NCBI RefSeq assembly: GCF_002947535.1
Contig: NZ_PUAP01000027.1
Coordinates: forward strand, 1 to 64,000
Direction: 5' to 3'
Source: Enterococcus mundtii
GTDB taxonomy: Bacteria; Bacillota; Bacilli; Lactobacillales; Enterococcaceae
Length of the DNA stretch: 64,000 nt
Shown here piece by piece: positions 25,823-34,621 of the stretch. The notes beneath the pieces are model-generated. The model saw only the letters and a list, made by a program, of their open reading frames with translations, had not been told where the DNA came from and ran no database searches. The position numbers and the translations under genes were made by a program. Within the stretch, counting starts at the first letter, position 1. The number at the start of each line of letters is the position of its first letter.

Positions 25823-26080
25823 ATGATCCATTTTTTATTCTCACTGATTGTAGGTGGCGTATTAGGATTCGTTGCTGGAGCTGTTCTTAATGAAGATGTT
25901 CCAGGGGGCGTAACTGGAAATATTATCATTGGTTTCTTTGGTAGTTGGCTAGGTGAATTTGTGTTAGGTGATCTAGGTCCGTCGATCAGTGGCTTTTATC
26001 TTATCCCATCATTGATCGGGGCACTCGTTTGTTTGGCTCTTTACTCCTTTACAGCCGATTATTTAAGAAGACGTCGATGA
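25823..26080 (+). CDS. GlsB/YeaQ/YmgE-family stress response membrane protein
   Basis: An 85-residue protein with three hydrophobic helices rich in glycine (SLIVGGVLGFVAGAVL, GNIIIGFFGSWLGEFV, LIPSLIGALVCLALYSF) and a basic end RRRR, matching the transglycosylase-associated/GlsB family of small stress membrane proteins. The biochemical role is unknown. I chose ATG 25823 because GGAGG lies seven bases upstream; ATG 25817 is too close to it. It lies alone between pnp and kup. Confidence 0.85.
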   Translation: MIHFLFSLIVGGVLGFVAGAVLNEDVPGGVTGNIIIGFFGSWLGEFVLGDLGPSISGFYLIPSLIGALVCLALYSFTADYLRRRR

Positions 26081-26180
26081 ATCGGTTATTTTTAGCTGAT
26101 TTATTGACACCGACGTTGAATACTTGGATAATTAGGTGGAATTTAGGTCAATCATAGGATTGGAGAAATGAGGGGGAACA

Positions 26181-28178
26181 GTGACAACAAAGCATAACAC
26201 AAAAAAAATCTCGATGGCTGGGTTATTAGTCGCCATGGGGGTTGTTTATGGAGATATCGGTACCAGTCCGCTTTATGTAATGAAAGCTATTGTAGAGGAT
26301 AATGGCGGCTTGCGGGGGATCAACCCAGATTTTGTTATCGGAGCAGTCTCCTTGATTTTTTGGACTTTGACATTATTAACGACGATCAAATATGTCGTGA
26401 TTGCATTAAATGCAGATAACCATGGAGAAGGTGGGATCTTTTCTTTATATACTTTGGTTAGAAAAGGCGGTAAATATTTGATCATACCTGCAATGATCGG
26501 TGGCGCAGCATTATTAGCAGATGGGGTACTTACTCCAGCAGTAACGGTTACGACTGCTATTGAAGGATTACGTGGGATTCCACAATTCTTTGACCGTTTC
26601 GGCAATGACCAGAATATCATTGTCATCATTACTTTAGTTATTATTTTTGTTTTGTTCATGGTCCAACGGTTCGGTACAGAAGTCGTCGGTAAAGCATTTG
26701 GACCGATTATGTTTTTATGGTTCACCTTTTTAGGTGGCATGGGCTTGTTTAATTTCAGTCAAGACTGGACAGTGATCCGTGCCTTGAATCCTTATTATGC
26801 GATCCAGTTGCTATTTAGTCCTGATAATAAGCTAGGGCTATTTATTCTAGGGAATATCTTTTTAGCTACTACTGGGGCAGAGGCGCTTTATTCTGACTTA
26901 GGACATGTCGGAAAACGAAATATCCGTTTAAGTTGGCCATATGTCAAAGTATGTTTGGTATTGAATTATTTTGGGCAGGCAGCATGGTTGTTGAATGTCT
27001 ATCAAAATCCAGAAACACAAGCGATTGAAAACTTGAATCCATTTTTCAAAATGATGCCGGCTAGTTTTACCGTTATTGGGGTCATATTTGCAACGATTGC
27101 GGCCGTTATCGCTTCGCAAGCGCTAATTACTGGATCATTTACTCTAGTTTCAGAAGCAATCAAATTGAAATTATTGCCTCGGTTGAAAATCATGTATCCT
27201 GGAAGCAGTATCGGACAGATGTATATTCCGGCAGTGAATTTGATTCTATGGATTGCTTGTTCACTGGTTGTCGTTACCTTTAGAACCTCACACCATATGG
27301 AAGCTGCGTATGGGCTGTCCATTACCGTAACGATGTTGATGACGACTGCTTTACTTTATTTCTATTTGCTTCAAACTGGCTATCCGAAGTGGCTGGCTCA
27401 TACAATTACCTTTTTCTTTGGGGCAATCGAAGTCGTCTTCTTTATTTCAAGTATCGTGAAGTTCTTCCATGGCGGTTTTGTCGCTGTGTTGATTGCTTTA
27501 GTTATTTTAGCGGTCATGTTTGTTTGGGAACAAGGAAATATCATTCGTGAATCGGTCGCAGAAGAAGTGGCGTTAAAAGAATATATTCCACAACTTCAAG
27601 CATTGAAAGAGGACAAGACCTTACCAATGTATCAAACGAATGTGGTTTTCTTAGTGCCGGATATGGCAGATGGGAAGGTCGGTCGTCAGTTCGTGTATTC
27701 CATTTTAGATAAACGACCAAAGCGGGCGAAGGCCTATTGGTTTGTACACGTAGAAGTAACCGATGAACCCTATACGAAAGAATATCAAGTGGATATGATG
27801 GGAACCGATTTCGTTGTTCAAGTGAACCTGTTCTTAGGATTCCGCGTACAACAAGAAATCAATGTCTACGTTCGACAAATCATCCATGATTTAATGAAAC
27901 AAGGACGTCTACCAAAACAACCACAAACGTATTCATTGACTCCAGGAAGAGAAGTCGGCGATTTCCAATTCATCTTGATCGACGAAGTAGTTTCCAATGT
28001 AACAACTCTTGGAAAATGGGAACGACAAATCATGCAAGCCAAACTTGCAATCAAGAAAATCGCTACGACGCCAGAAACATGGTTTGGTTTAGAATACAGT
28101 GAAGTCAAACATGAAACAGTACCTTTGCTGATTGGTGGAACAAGAAAAACGTGGTTGAAAGAACGAAAAAATAAGTAG
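26181..28178 (+). CDS. kup: Low-affinity potassium transporter Kup
   Basis: The 665-residue protein is a K+/H+ symporter of the HAK/KUP/KT family: about twelve membrane helices in residues 10-450, starting with the signature [13 protein letters not shown], and a cytoplasmic C-terminal domain (about 460-665). It starts with GTG preceded by AGGGGG. In Firmicutes these transporters respond to cyclic di-AMP, but no ydaO-type riboswitch is visible in the 100-base leader. With kimA at 53451 this window has two K+ importers. Confidence 0.95.
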   Translation: MTTKHNTKKISMAGLLVAMGVVYGDIGTSPLYVMKAIVEDNGGLRGINPDFVIGAVSLIFWTLTLLTTIKYVVIALNADNHGEGGIFSLYTLVRKGGKYLIIPAMIGGAALLADGVLTPAVTVTTAIEGLRGIPQFFDRFGNDQNIIVIITLVIIFVLFMVQRFGTEVVGKAFGPIMFLWFTFLGGMGLFNFSQDWTVIRALNPYYAIQLLFSPDNKLGLFILGNIFLATTGAEALYSDLGHVGKRNIRLSWPYVKVCLVLNYFGQAAWLLNVYQNPETQAIENLNPFFKMMPASFTVIGVIFATIAAVIASQALITGSFTLVSEAIKLKLLPRLKIMYPGSSIGQMYIPAVNLILWIACSLVVVTFRTSHHMEAAYGLSITVTMLMTTALLYFYLLQTGYPKWLAHTITFFFGAIEVVFFISSIVKFFHGGFVAVLIALVILAVMFVWEQGNIIRESVAEEVALKEYIPQLQALKEDKTLPMYQTNVVFLVPDMADGKVGRQFVYSILDKRPKRAKAYWFVHVEVTDEPYTKEYQVDMMGTDFVVQVNLFLGFRVQQEINVYVRQIIHDLMKQGRLPKQPQTYSLTPGREVGDFQFILIDEVVSNVTTLGKWERQIMQAKLAIKKIATTPETWFGLEYSEVKHETVPLLIGGTRKTWLKERKNK

Positions 28179-28197
28179 ATAAAGAATTAGTTTATGC

Positions 28198-28334
28198 TAT
28201 ACTAAAACTGGAAAGAGGAGTTGCGATAACAACTCCCCTTTGACAGCGCTGTTTAAAGAACAGTGGTATAAATCTAAATATCTCTAAAAAGAAATAGCTA
28301 GTCTCCTGTTAAAGTGACGGCTATTTCTTTTTTC
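28198..28334 (+). ncRNA. Putative antitoxin RNA of type I system, copy 1
   Basis: A -10 box TATACT (28198-28203) is followed by a hairpin AGGAGTTG/CAACTCC and TGACAGCGCTGTTTAAA, the same order as in copy 2 at 28469, and ends in a terminator (AAAGAAATAGC/GGCTATTTCTTT, T-run to 28334). It converges on a degraded toxin gene. Length about 125 bases. Expression is inferred. Confidence 0.6.
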
Positions 28335-28398
28335 GTTAAGCAATGCTACAACCAACGTGATCAAGGCAATGGTAAACATACCAAAGCTGAGCATCAAT
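28284..28398 (-). pseudogene. Degraded holin-like type I toxin, copy 1
   Basis: The core LMLSFGMFTIALITLVVALL is nearly identical to the intact toxin at 28588-28692, but the DNA before it no longer matches (no SALDTVQ start, no ribosome binding site). A net loss of four bases after VVALL shifts the frame, so it reads through the terminator to a TAG at 28284. It should not make a normal toxin. Confidence 0.7.
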
Positions 28399-28468
28399 TT
28401 AAACTGAATGCCCAACTGACAGAGGATCTTCCCTAGAACTTAATCTAGCAAGCTTGTCGATAGTATGC

Positions 28469-28600
28469 TATACTACATACGAAAAGAGGAGTTGCGTCAA
28501 CAACTCCCCTTTGACAGCGTTGTTTAAAAAACAGCGGCATAGGTTTAGTTAATTGTTATAAAAATAACCGTCCTAGGCCGAGGACGGTTATTTCTTTTTG
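28469..28600 (+). ncRNA. Putative antitoxin RNA of type I system, copy 2
   Basis: Starts after TATACT (28469-28474), carries the AGGAGTTG/CAACTCC hairpin and the TGACAGCGTTGTTTAAAA segment, and ends in the shared hairpin AATAACCGTCCT/AGGACGGTTATT. It is convergent with the toxin mRNA and complementary to its 3' end, the TxpA/RatA-type layout. Confidence 0.65.
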
Positions 28601-28692
28601 TCGTCGCTGAGCAATGCTACAACCAATGTGACCAGAGCGATGGTAAACATACCAAAGCTGAGCATCAATTGGACTGTATCGAGTGCCGACAA
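28588..28692 (-). CDS. Holin-like type I toxin (TxpA/Fst-like), 34 residues
   Basis: The peptide starts at TTG 28692 with GAAAGGAG upstream and reads SALDTVQLMLSFGMFTIA in its first part, then one hydrophobic helix to VVALL and the polar end SDDKKK. This is the pattern of the small membrane toxins annotated as putative holin-like toxins in enterococci: an N-terminal membrane helix and charged C-terminus. It is too short for ordinary gene callers. The stop lies in the convergent antitoxin RNA's terminator. The 5' leader is structured and holds a short open frame (MTVAILRKRGG...). Confidence 0.8.
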   Translation of the reverse strand: MSALDTVQLMLSFGMFTIALVTLVVALLSDDKKK

Positions 28693-28991
28693 AAGGCGTC
28701 TCCTTTCGTAAGATTTAGAAAGTATGTGCATACGCACCACCTCGCTTTCGAAGGATAGCCACCGTCATTAAACTGTACTGTCACGTAATAGCATAGCACA
28801 TGCGCAGATTTTAAACCTTAATTTATAAATTTTCTTGTTATTGAATAGCTGTTGAATGCTAGTGATACAAGTGAATAAATCCTCCCATTATTTAAAGTGA
28901 TCTAGTGGGAGAAGCAGAAATCAAAAGCCTCCTAGTTATACTCTTTTTATGAAAAGTTGTACAATTGAAATGGAAAAGTGAGGCGAAACAA

Positions 28992-30290
28992 ATGGTATTA
29001 AATTTTGTCATATTATTTTTGATGATAGCAATCACTGCTTTTTTTGTTGCGAGTGAATTTGCTTTGGTAAAAATCAGACGTTCCCGTTTAGAGCAATTGG
29101 AAAAAGACGACGTGAAGAACGCCAAACTAGCGTTACATGTGACCCACCATTTAGACGATTATTTATCTGCAAGTCAGTTGGGTATCACATTGACAGGCTT
29201 GATCATTGGTTGGGTTGGCGAAGGTTCTGTGGCAGCATTGTTGGAACCTTGGATCGGTCAGCTCCCAATCGGACGGGGAATAAGTGCAACGATCTCTGTC
29301 GCAATAGGGTTCATTCTGGTGACGTATGTCGACGTTGTGGTGGGGGAACTTTTGCCGAAAAGTTATAGTATCGTCAATACGGAACAAGTGGTGTTATTCG
29401 TAGTCAGACCCTTGCATTATTTTTATCTGGCGATGTTTCCTTTCATCTGGGTGTTGAATCATTCGGCAGCAAGCTTAGGTAAATTGCTAGGCGTGAAACT
29501 AGTATCAGAAGGTGAAGAAACACTCTCGCAAGAAGAATTGACTTTAGTTGCCCTCAATTCTTACCAGCAAGGTGAGTTGACAAAGGATGAATACCAGTAT
29601 TTAGAAAATGTCTTCGAGTTTGATGACACGCTGGCAAAAGACATTCAAGTAGATCGGACATCGATGCAAGTATTTGATGCGTCAGATACAGTCAAACAAG
29701 CCATCAAGGAATCGATTGAACGTGGGCATACGAGATATCCTGTCATACTGGAATCCAAAGATAATGTGTTAGGATACGTTACATTACCTTCGTTGATCAA
29801 ACAATCTTTAGAAGATGATCAGATAACGGTGGAGTCTCTGATTGAAGAACCAATCGTGACCGCAGAAACCATCCCCATCAAAAAACTATTGACGATCATG
29901 CGAAGAAAAGGAAAACATATAGCGATCTTAAAGGATGAGTATGGTGGGACAAGTGGACTTGTCACAATCGAAGATATTTTAGAAGAAATCGTCGGTGAGA
30001 TTCGAGATGAAACAGATGTGGACCAAGCGTTGATTGCGAAACAAGCAGATGGCAGCTATATTGTTTCAGGTAAATTGACACTTGATGATTTTGAGCGCTA
30101 CTTCAATGAGGATGTGCCAGAATTTGAAGAAACGAATTTCATCACTCTCGCTGGTTTTATGTCGAGCTATCAAAAAGAGATCGAACCAGGTACAGTGATC
30201 ACGATTGGACAATTCCAATTTACAGTTTTGGAATATGATCATGCACATATCGACTATTTCAGCTTGGTGATTTTACCAACGAATCCATAA
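28992..30290 (+). CDS. Hemolysin C/CorC-type membrane protein with CNNM and CBS domains
   Basis: A 432-residue protein. The N-terminal CNNM (DUF21) domain has four membrane helices (about 1-190), with FFVASEFALVKIRRSR near the start, followed by two CBS domains (about 205-330, ending near DEYGGTSGLVTIEDILEEI) and a C-terminal transporter-associated domain. Relatives act in Mg2+ efflux or cobalt/Mg2+ resistance; the hemolysin name is historical. ATG 28992 has GTGAGG upstream; the TTG at 28965 would place that site inside the gene. A terminator follows at once. Confidence 0.9.
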   Translation: MVLNFVILFLMIAITAFFVASEFALVKIRRSRLEQLEKDDVKNAKLALHVTHHLDDYLSASQLGITLTGLIIGWVGEGSVAALLEPWIGQLPIGRGISATISVAIGFILVTYVDVVVGELLPKSYSIVNTEQVVLFVVRPLHYFYLAMFPFIWVLNHSAASLGKLLGVKLVSEGEETLSQEELTLVALNSYQQGELTKDEYQYLENVFEFDDTLAKDIQVDRTSMQVFDASDTVKQAIKESIERGHTRYPVILESKDNVLGYVTLPSLIKQSLEDDQITVESLIEEPIVTAETIPIKKLLTIMRRKGKHIAILKDEYGGTSGLVTIEDILEEIVGEIRDETDVDQALIAKQADGSYIVSGKLTLDDFERYFNEDVPEFEETNFITLAGFMSSYQKEIEPGTVITIGQFQFTVLEYDHAHIDYFSLVILPTNP

Positions 30291-30332
30291 AAAAAAGTGT
30301 TCTTCCCATAATATAGGAGGAACACTTTTTTT
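30291..30332. terminator. Bidirectional terminator
   Basis: AAAAAAAGTGTTC-CC and GG-GAACACTTTTTTT form an A/T-flanked stem between two convergent genes, suited to end both. Confidence 0.9.
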
Positions 30333-30336
30333 GAAT

Positions 30337-31713
30337 CTAATAACTGATTTCAGCATCTTCAATTGAAAATTGCTGTTGTTCGGCATCTAGCTGTTTCAAA
30401 TGTTTCACAGCGCGGATATAAGAGTAGAGCAAGACGACTACAGAACCAGCCCAAGCAAGTGGTGAAGCGAGAGCGGCTCCTGGATAGCCCCAGATTCCAG
30501 TCAGAATAATTGCGGCAAAAGAACGCATGATCAGTTCCATCATCCCTGCAATCGTCGGCACTTTACTTTGACCAAGTCCTTGTAAAGTGTAACGTAAGAT
30601 AAATAGGATGGCTAAGATCCAGTAAAGTGAGCCGTTGATGTTGAAATACGTTTGTGCCAAATCAAAAACGACAGTTTCATTTGGGCTGACAAACAAGCTC
30701 ACCAATGGTCGGCCAAGGAAAATGACAATTGCTCCGGCTAAGAAACTAAAGCCGATACTCATCACTAATGTTTGACGAACGCCTTTTAAGATACGGCCAT
30801 ATTGTTTCGCCCCATAGTTTTGTGCCGCAAAAGTCGCCATCGCAATCCCAAAGGACATCATAGGTTGAACAGCAAATTGATCGATTCGACCAGCTGCTGC
30901 TTGGGCAGCTACGACATCTGTACCTAAGCTGTTCAATGCAGATTGCAAGACGATTGCACCAATCGCAATGATTGAAGATTGAAAAGCCATGGGTAAAGCA
31001 ACATTCAAATGCATACGGATTTCTTGTTTATCGAACGAAAAATCTTTTTTACGTAATTGAAGCATCGGGATCTTTTTCTTGATATAGACGATGCATAATA
31101 GACTAGAAGCAATTTGCGCAATCACTGTTGCAATAGCTGCGCCCTCTACTCCCATACCGAAGTTGATAATAAAGATCAAATCCAAGACAACGTTGATAAT
31201 TACCGCAACGATCAAAAAGAGTAAAGGTGTTCGACTATCACCAAGTGCGCGAATAACATTTGACAATAAATTGAAGCTGACGGCAGCAAAGATTCCCCAT
31301 AGGATGATCACGATGAATGTTTGTGCTTCATCAATGATATCTGCAGGTGTTTGCATCAACTGGAGCATCGGACGAATAAATACTAAGCTAAGGACAGTTA
31401 AAATCACAGTAACAATTACACTAATCATGACACTTGTAGCAAAACTTTTTTTCAAACCGCGGAAGTCTTTTGCACCATATCGTTGTGCTGTAATAATGGC
31501 TAAACCAGCAGTTAGTCCTTGAGCAAAACCAATAATCAAGAAAGTTAATCCACCGGTAGCTCCTACAGCTGCTAGTGAGTTTTTCCCTAATGTCTGCCCA
31601 ACGATGATCATATCTACCATGTTGTAGAACTGCTGAAAAACATTCCCTATCAATAAAGGGACAGTAAATAGCAAAATCAGTTTGGCTGGGCTTCCTTTTG
31701 TTAAATCGCGCAT
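30337..31713 (-). CDS. MATE-family efflux transporter
   Basis: A 458-residue protein with about twelve membrane helices in two homologous halves, beginning with SPAKLILLFTVPLLIGNVFQ and QFYNMVDMIIVGQTLG, the MATE hallmark. These transporters export drugs or metabolites in exchange for Na+ or H+. The AAGGAG site is seven bases before the ATG. A weak promoter (TTGGTA, 18 bases, TATACT on the minus strand) lies about 40 bases upstream. Substrate unknown. Confidence 0.92.
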   Translation of the reverse strand: MRDLTKGSPAKLILLFTVPLLIGNVFQQFYNMVDMIIVGQTLGKNSLAAVGATGGLTFLIIGFAQGLTAGLAIITAQRYGAKDFRGLKKSFATSVMISVIVTVILTVLSLVFIRPMLQLMQTPADIIDEAQTFIVIILWGIFAAVSFNLLSNVIRALGDSRTPLLFLIVAVIINVVLDLIFIINFGMGVEGAAIATVIAQIASSLLCIVYIKKKIPMLQLRKKDFSFDKQEIRMHLNVALPMAFQSSIIAIGAIVLQSALNSLGTDVVAAQAAAGRIDQFAVQPMMSFGIAMATFAAQNYGAKQYGRILKGVRQTLVMSIGFSFLAGAIVIFLGRPLVSLFVSPNETVVFDLAQTYFNINGSLYWILAILFILRYTLQGLGQSKVPTIAGMMELIMRSFAAIILTGIWGYPGAALASPLAWAGSVVVLLYSYIRAVKHLKQLDAEQQQFSIEDAEISY

Positions 31714-31855
31714 CTTGTAAACTCCTTATTTCTTTTAAAATTTAGTTAGTAGTATATAGTGTTTACCCTTGGAATACCAATTAGAATCTGATGATAAATA
31801 AATAGCTAAAATGCTTTATGTTTTCTGAAAGTTTTCAGAGAAGGTCATCATAAAA

Positions 31856-31908
31856 GTAGCCAAGAAGTGAGTCTGCGATGAAAATCAAAGAGTCAACTTA
31901 CTTGGCTA
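31856..31908 (-). terminator. Terminator of the DUF960 gene
   Basis: On the minus strand TAGCCAAG...GACTC pairs with GACTCACTTCTTGGCTA, followed by CTTTTAT. It lies 22 bases after the stop codon at 31931. Confidence 0.75.
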
Positions 31909-31930
31909 TCGTGCAAAACAAAGGGTTTGT

Positions 31931-32254
31931 TTAGTATTGTTTAATTTCACTTGGGAGAAGAATGGTTTCTCTGGTCCCATCATCATAGGCAAATACTTGC
32001 GCCGGATACTGTGGAGAATAAGGGAATGGTAAATCGATCCCCATCTCGACGGTACTGCCTGCTTGAGAAAAATGCAAGGTTACTTTCCCATGATTGTTGA
32101 TTAAATCAAAAGCTAAAATATTATCTAACGGAATAACACCCTTAAGGTCTAAATCAATAACGAACCAGATACTATCGATCAGTTCATCTGGTAAACTTGA
32201 TACCACACCTAGTGATGCGTATCGATTACGGCTATTATCAAAACTTTCAAACAT
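31931..32254 (-). CDS. DUF960 domain-containing protein
   Basis: A 107-residue soluble protein with the DUF960 pattern: RYASLGVVSSLPDELIDSIW near the start, a central IPLDNILAFDL and the end FAYDDGTRETILLPSEI. DUF960 proteins are common in lactic acid bacteria and have no known function. AAGGAGG precedes the ATG; a promoter (32346-32374) and terminator flank it, so it is monocistronic. Confidence 0.8.
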   Translation of the reverse strand: MFESFDNSRNRYASLGVVSSLPDELIDSIWFVIDLDLKGVIPLDNILAFDLINNHGKVTLHFSQAGSTVEMGIDLPFPYSPQYPAQVFAYDDGTRETILLPSEIKQY

Positions 32255-32345
32255 CGGCTTAGCCTCCTTTGTCTAAAAAACCGAAATGACGAGAACAACA
32301 TATTATTATCAGGATAAACGAGTTATACTTTTTTAACGTTGGTTC

Positions 32346-32374
32346 ATTCTAATAAACATTTATACAAAATGCAA
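32346..32374 (-). promoter_or_regulatory. Promoter of the DUF960 gene
   Basis: On the minus strand TTGCAT, a 17-base spacer and TAGAAT, leaving a leader of about 85 bases. Confidence 0.55.
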
Positions 32375-32436
32375 CAATATTTGCATACTTTTTTTCAAAG
32401 TATAAGAATTTTTTAAGTGGTCATGCGAAAACCTTA

Positions 32437-32464
32437 TTCCATAAGGGTTTTTAACCTTATGGAA
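32437..32464. repeat. Perfect inverted repeat in an AT-rich spacer
   Basis: TTCCATAAGG and CCTTATGGAA, perfect 10-base arms around an 8-base loop. It lies between rplY and the DUF960 gene. Neither strand has a proper T-run after it, so a terminator is unlikely. Confidence 0.6.
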
Positions 32465-32538
32465 AAATAAAAAAATACGAATCAAGGGCAACAAATAGGA
32501 ATATACCATTCTTGTAAAAACCTTTTTTTAGAGAGAAA

Positions 32539-32577
32539 TAAAAAAAACGAAGCAATGACACAAGTCACTGCTTCGTT
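32539..32577 (-). terminator. Terminator of rplY
   Basis: On the minus strand AACGAAGCAGTGACT pairs with its complement and is followed by eight T, 14 bases past the rplY stop. Confidence 0.9.
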
Positions 32578-32590
32578 GATCAAAAGACGT

Positions 32591-33199
32591 TTATTCTTCA
32601 GTTGAACCAATCACTTCTGGTTCTGCTGCTTCACCAGTTGATTCTTCTTCTTCTGTTGGTGCAACAACTGCGGCGATTTGTTCTTCTCCATCAGTAATGA
32701 TCGTGTATGCGTCATTTTTCGGTAGATCCGCTACAGTGATCGAATCACCTAATGCTAAATCAGTGATATCCACTTCGATGTTTTCTGGTAATTGATCTGG
32801 CGTAGCAGAAACAATCACAGTATATAGGTTTTGAGCCAATACACCACCAGATTTCACACCAGTAGATTCGCCGACAAGGACAACTTCTGTTTCGACTTCT
32901 GTTTCTTCTGTCATATTAACAGATAGGAACTCCACGTGTTCTAACTGGTTGGTAAATGTGTTTGATTGGACTTTATGAACAAGTGTGTTGACTTTTTTTC
33001 CTTCAATATTCATTGTGATAACTGTGTTTGCGGCATTTTCACGCAATACTTTGCTAAATGTCGCACTATCAAATGAAATGGGTGTGCTTTCTACATTGTA
33101 GCCATAAACGATTGCAGGAACTTTTCCTTCATGACGCAATTTGTTTCTCAATGAACGGGGACGTACTTCTCTTTTACTTACTTCTAATGATACTGACAT
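32591..33199 (-). CDS. rplY: 50S ribosomal protein L25/general stress protein Ctc
   Basis: The 202-residue protein has the 5S rRNA-binding L25 domain (about 1-92, starting SVSLEVSKREVRPRSLRNKL) and the C-terminal beta domain of the long Ctc form (about 95-185, with VGESTGVKSGGVLAQ), then an acidic tail of Glu/Ser/Thr. ATG 33199 follows AAGGAGG by ten bases; an in-frame TTG at 33205 lies inside that gap. The leader is long and contains a terminator-like hairpin (33302-33333), so expression may be attenuated. Confidence 0.94.
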   Translation of the reverse strand: MSVSLEVSKREVRPRSLRNKLRHEGKVPAIVYGYNVESTPISFDSATFSKVLRENAANTVITMNIEGKKVNTLVHKVQSNTFTNQLEHVEFLSVNMTEETEVETEVVLVGESTGVKSGGVLAQNLYTVIVSATPDQLPENIEVDITDLALGDSITVADLPKNDAYTIITDGEEQIAAVVAPTEEEESTGEAAEPEVIGSTEE

Positions 33200-33301
33200 A
33201 ACCAAAATTCCTCCTTAAAATGTGACTATCTGCTTTGGTGTCAGACAGATTTTATTTAAGTGAATGTCACATGGTCTCTTGCACATTATCAGGTAGCGCG
33301 A

Positions 33302-33333
33302 AAAAAACGCAAAAAGACAGATGCGCGCATCTG
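33302..33333 (-). promoter_or_regulatory. Terminator-like hairpin in the rplY leader
   Basis: CAGATGCGCGCATCTG (33318-33333) is self-complementary; on the minus strand it is followed by CTTTTTGCGTTTTTTT. It lies about 105 bases before the rplY start and downstream of a possible promoter (TTGACT, 17 bases, TACGGT on the minus strand near 33418-33446). No gene on that strand ends here, so it looks like an attenuator. Confidence 0.5.
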
Positions 33334-33465
33334 CCCTTAAAAAGTCAGGATTCAACTTTTCTCCACCAGGTCATTACGCTGTGTATGAGAAATCCAATTC
33401 ACTTTACTCTTTAACCGTAACGCGAATTTCCAAGTAAGTCAAGGAAACAACTTAACGTTTCCATT

Positions 33466-33493
33466 TTGCAAGGTGTAAGTTTAAGGTTATAAT
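33466..33493 (+). promoter_or_regulatory. Promoter of rsuA
   Basis: TTGCAA, 16 bases, TATAAT, 28 bases before the rsuA start codon. Confidence 0.6.
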
Positions 33494-33521
33494 GCGTATG
33501 TAGCTAGGAAAGGAAGCAGTT

Positions 33522-34238
33522 ATGCGGTTAGATAAATTAATAGAAAAAGAATTAGATACATCACGTAAAGAGATGAAACGACTTTTTGCGATGAAACTCG
33601 TTCGTATCGATGGTAAAGTGGAACAGAAACAGAATCGTAATGTGGATAGTTTGCTCCATTGTATCGAAGTGGATGGCGTAAAGCTACATACAAATGAAGT
33701 ATACTTTATGCTGAATAAACCGAAAAGAGCAGTAACAGCGGTGACAGACATTCACAAAACGACTGTTATCGATTTGTTGGCTTCAGCCGACCGCACACAG
33801 CCTTTGTATCCAGTGGGGCGATTAGATCGTGATACAACAGGGTTATCGCTAATCACTTCAAATGGACAATTAGGCTATGAAATGTTACTGCCTGAGAAGA
33901 AAGTGAAGAAAACATACGTAGCAGTTGTCAATGAACAAGTGACAGAAGCCGATCGATTCGCTTTTGAAAAAGGGATCATCTTTGATAGTGGCTATCAGTG
34001 CTTGCCAGCCCATCTAGAAGTCTTGGACATCCAACAAGGTCAAAGTATCGTACGCCTGACGATCCAAGAAGGAAAATTCCATCAAGTGAAAAAAATGTTT
34101 TTGGCTTGTGGAAAAAAAGTGACTGCGTTACACCGTATCAGCATGGGTCCATTACAGTTAGATCCACATTTAGCTGAAGGTTCATATCGTTCATTGACGT
34201 TAGATGAACTAAAAAAACTAAAAAAATATTTTAAATAA
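33522..34238 (+). CDS. rsuA: 16S rRNA pseudouridine(516) synthase-type protein
   Basis: A 238-residue pseudouridine synthase of the RsuA/RluB/E/F group. It has an N-terminal S4 RNA-binding domain (about 1-55, MRLDKLIEKELDTSRKEMKR) and the catalytic domain with GRLDRDTTGL, which contains the active-site Asp (about residue 103). KVKKTYVAVV and FHQVKKMF are family motifs. RsuA modifies U516 of 16S rRNA; RluB-type activity cannot be excluded from sequence alone. GGAAAGGA precedes the ATG. Confidence 0.9.
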   Translation: MRLDKLIEKELDTSRKEMKRLFAMKLVRIDGKVEQKQNRNVDSLLHCIEVDGVKLHTNEVYFMLNKPKRAVTAVTDIHKTTVIDLLASADRTQPLYPVGRLDRDTTGLSLITSNGQLGYEMLLPEKKVKKTYVAVVNEQVTEADRFAFEKGIIFDSGYQCLPAHLEVLDIQQGQSIVRLTIQEGKFHQVKKMFLACGKKVTALHRISMGPLQLDPHLAEGSYRSLTLDELKKLKKYFK

Positions 34239-34248
34239 TAAAAGTGAA

Positions 34249-34295
34249 TTGAGTATTTCATTCGATGAATTTTTAATATACTCCTATTAGGAGTA
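34249..34295 (+). promoter_or_regulatory. Promoter and palindromic operator of the toxin-antitoxin operon
   Basis: TTGAGT (34249-34254), 17 bases, TTTAAT (34272-34277), then TACTCCTATTAGGAGTA (34279-34295), a 17-base palindrome with only the centre unpaired. It sits between the -10 box and the antitoxin ribosome binding site, as expected for autorepression. Confidence 0.65.
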
Positions 34296-34309
34296 AGAGG
34301 TGATATTCT

Positions 34310-34621
34310 ATGTCTGGAATCGAAGGAAAAGACAAAATCAACGAAAATAAGAAAGTTCAAGTGAATATCAATAAGAATTTAGCTACTGATGTTGAAAGCA
34401 TTTTAGATTCATTAGGAGTAAATCCATCAATCGTCATCACTGCTTTATATAAAAGGGTAGCAGCTAGAGGAGAAATTCCATTTGATTTATCTTTAACAAG
34501 CAAAGAGAAGGCTGAACTGCAGTTAATGAGAGTTGCGGAAGCGTCTGTTGAAACTAATGCGCCAGAAGATAGCGGTGATCACGAAGATTTAGTGTCATGG
34601 ATGAGAGACTTAGATGAATAG
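34310..34621 (+). CDS. RelB/DinJ-like antitoxin
   Basis: A 103-residue protein whose N-terminal half (VQVNINKNLATDVESILDSL, then GVNPSIVITALYKRV) is the ribbon-helix-helix domain of RelB/DinJ antitoxins, used for dimerisation and operator binding. The acidic C-terminal half ending SWMRDLDE would bind and neutralise the toxin. Its last codons overlap the toxin start by 8 bases, and a palindromic operator lies just upstream. AAGAGGTGAT precedes the ATG. Confidence 0.85.
   Translation: MSGIEGKDKINENKKVQVNINKNLATDVESILDSLGVNPSIVITALYKRVAARGEIPFDLSLTSKEKAELQLMRVAEASVETNAPEDSGDHEDLVSWMRDLDE

Noticed and set aside
31819-31842. Two overlapping CodY-like boxes near the MATE gene
   Set aside because: They match only about 12 and 11 of 15 positions in an AT-rich stretch, too weak to call.
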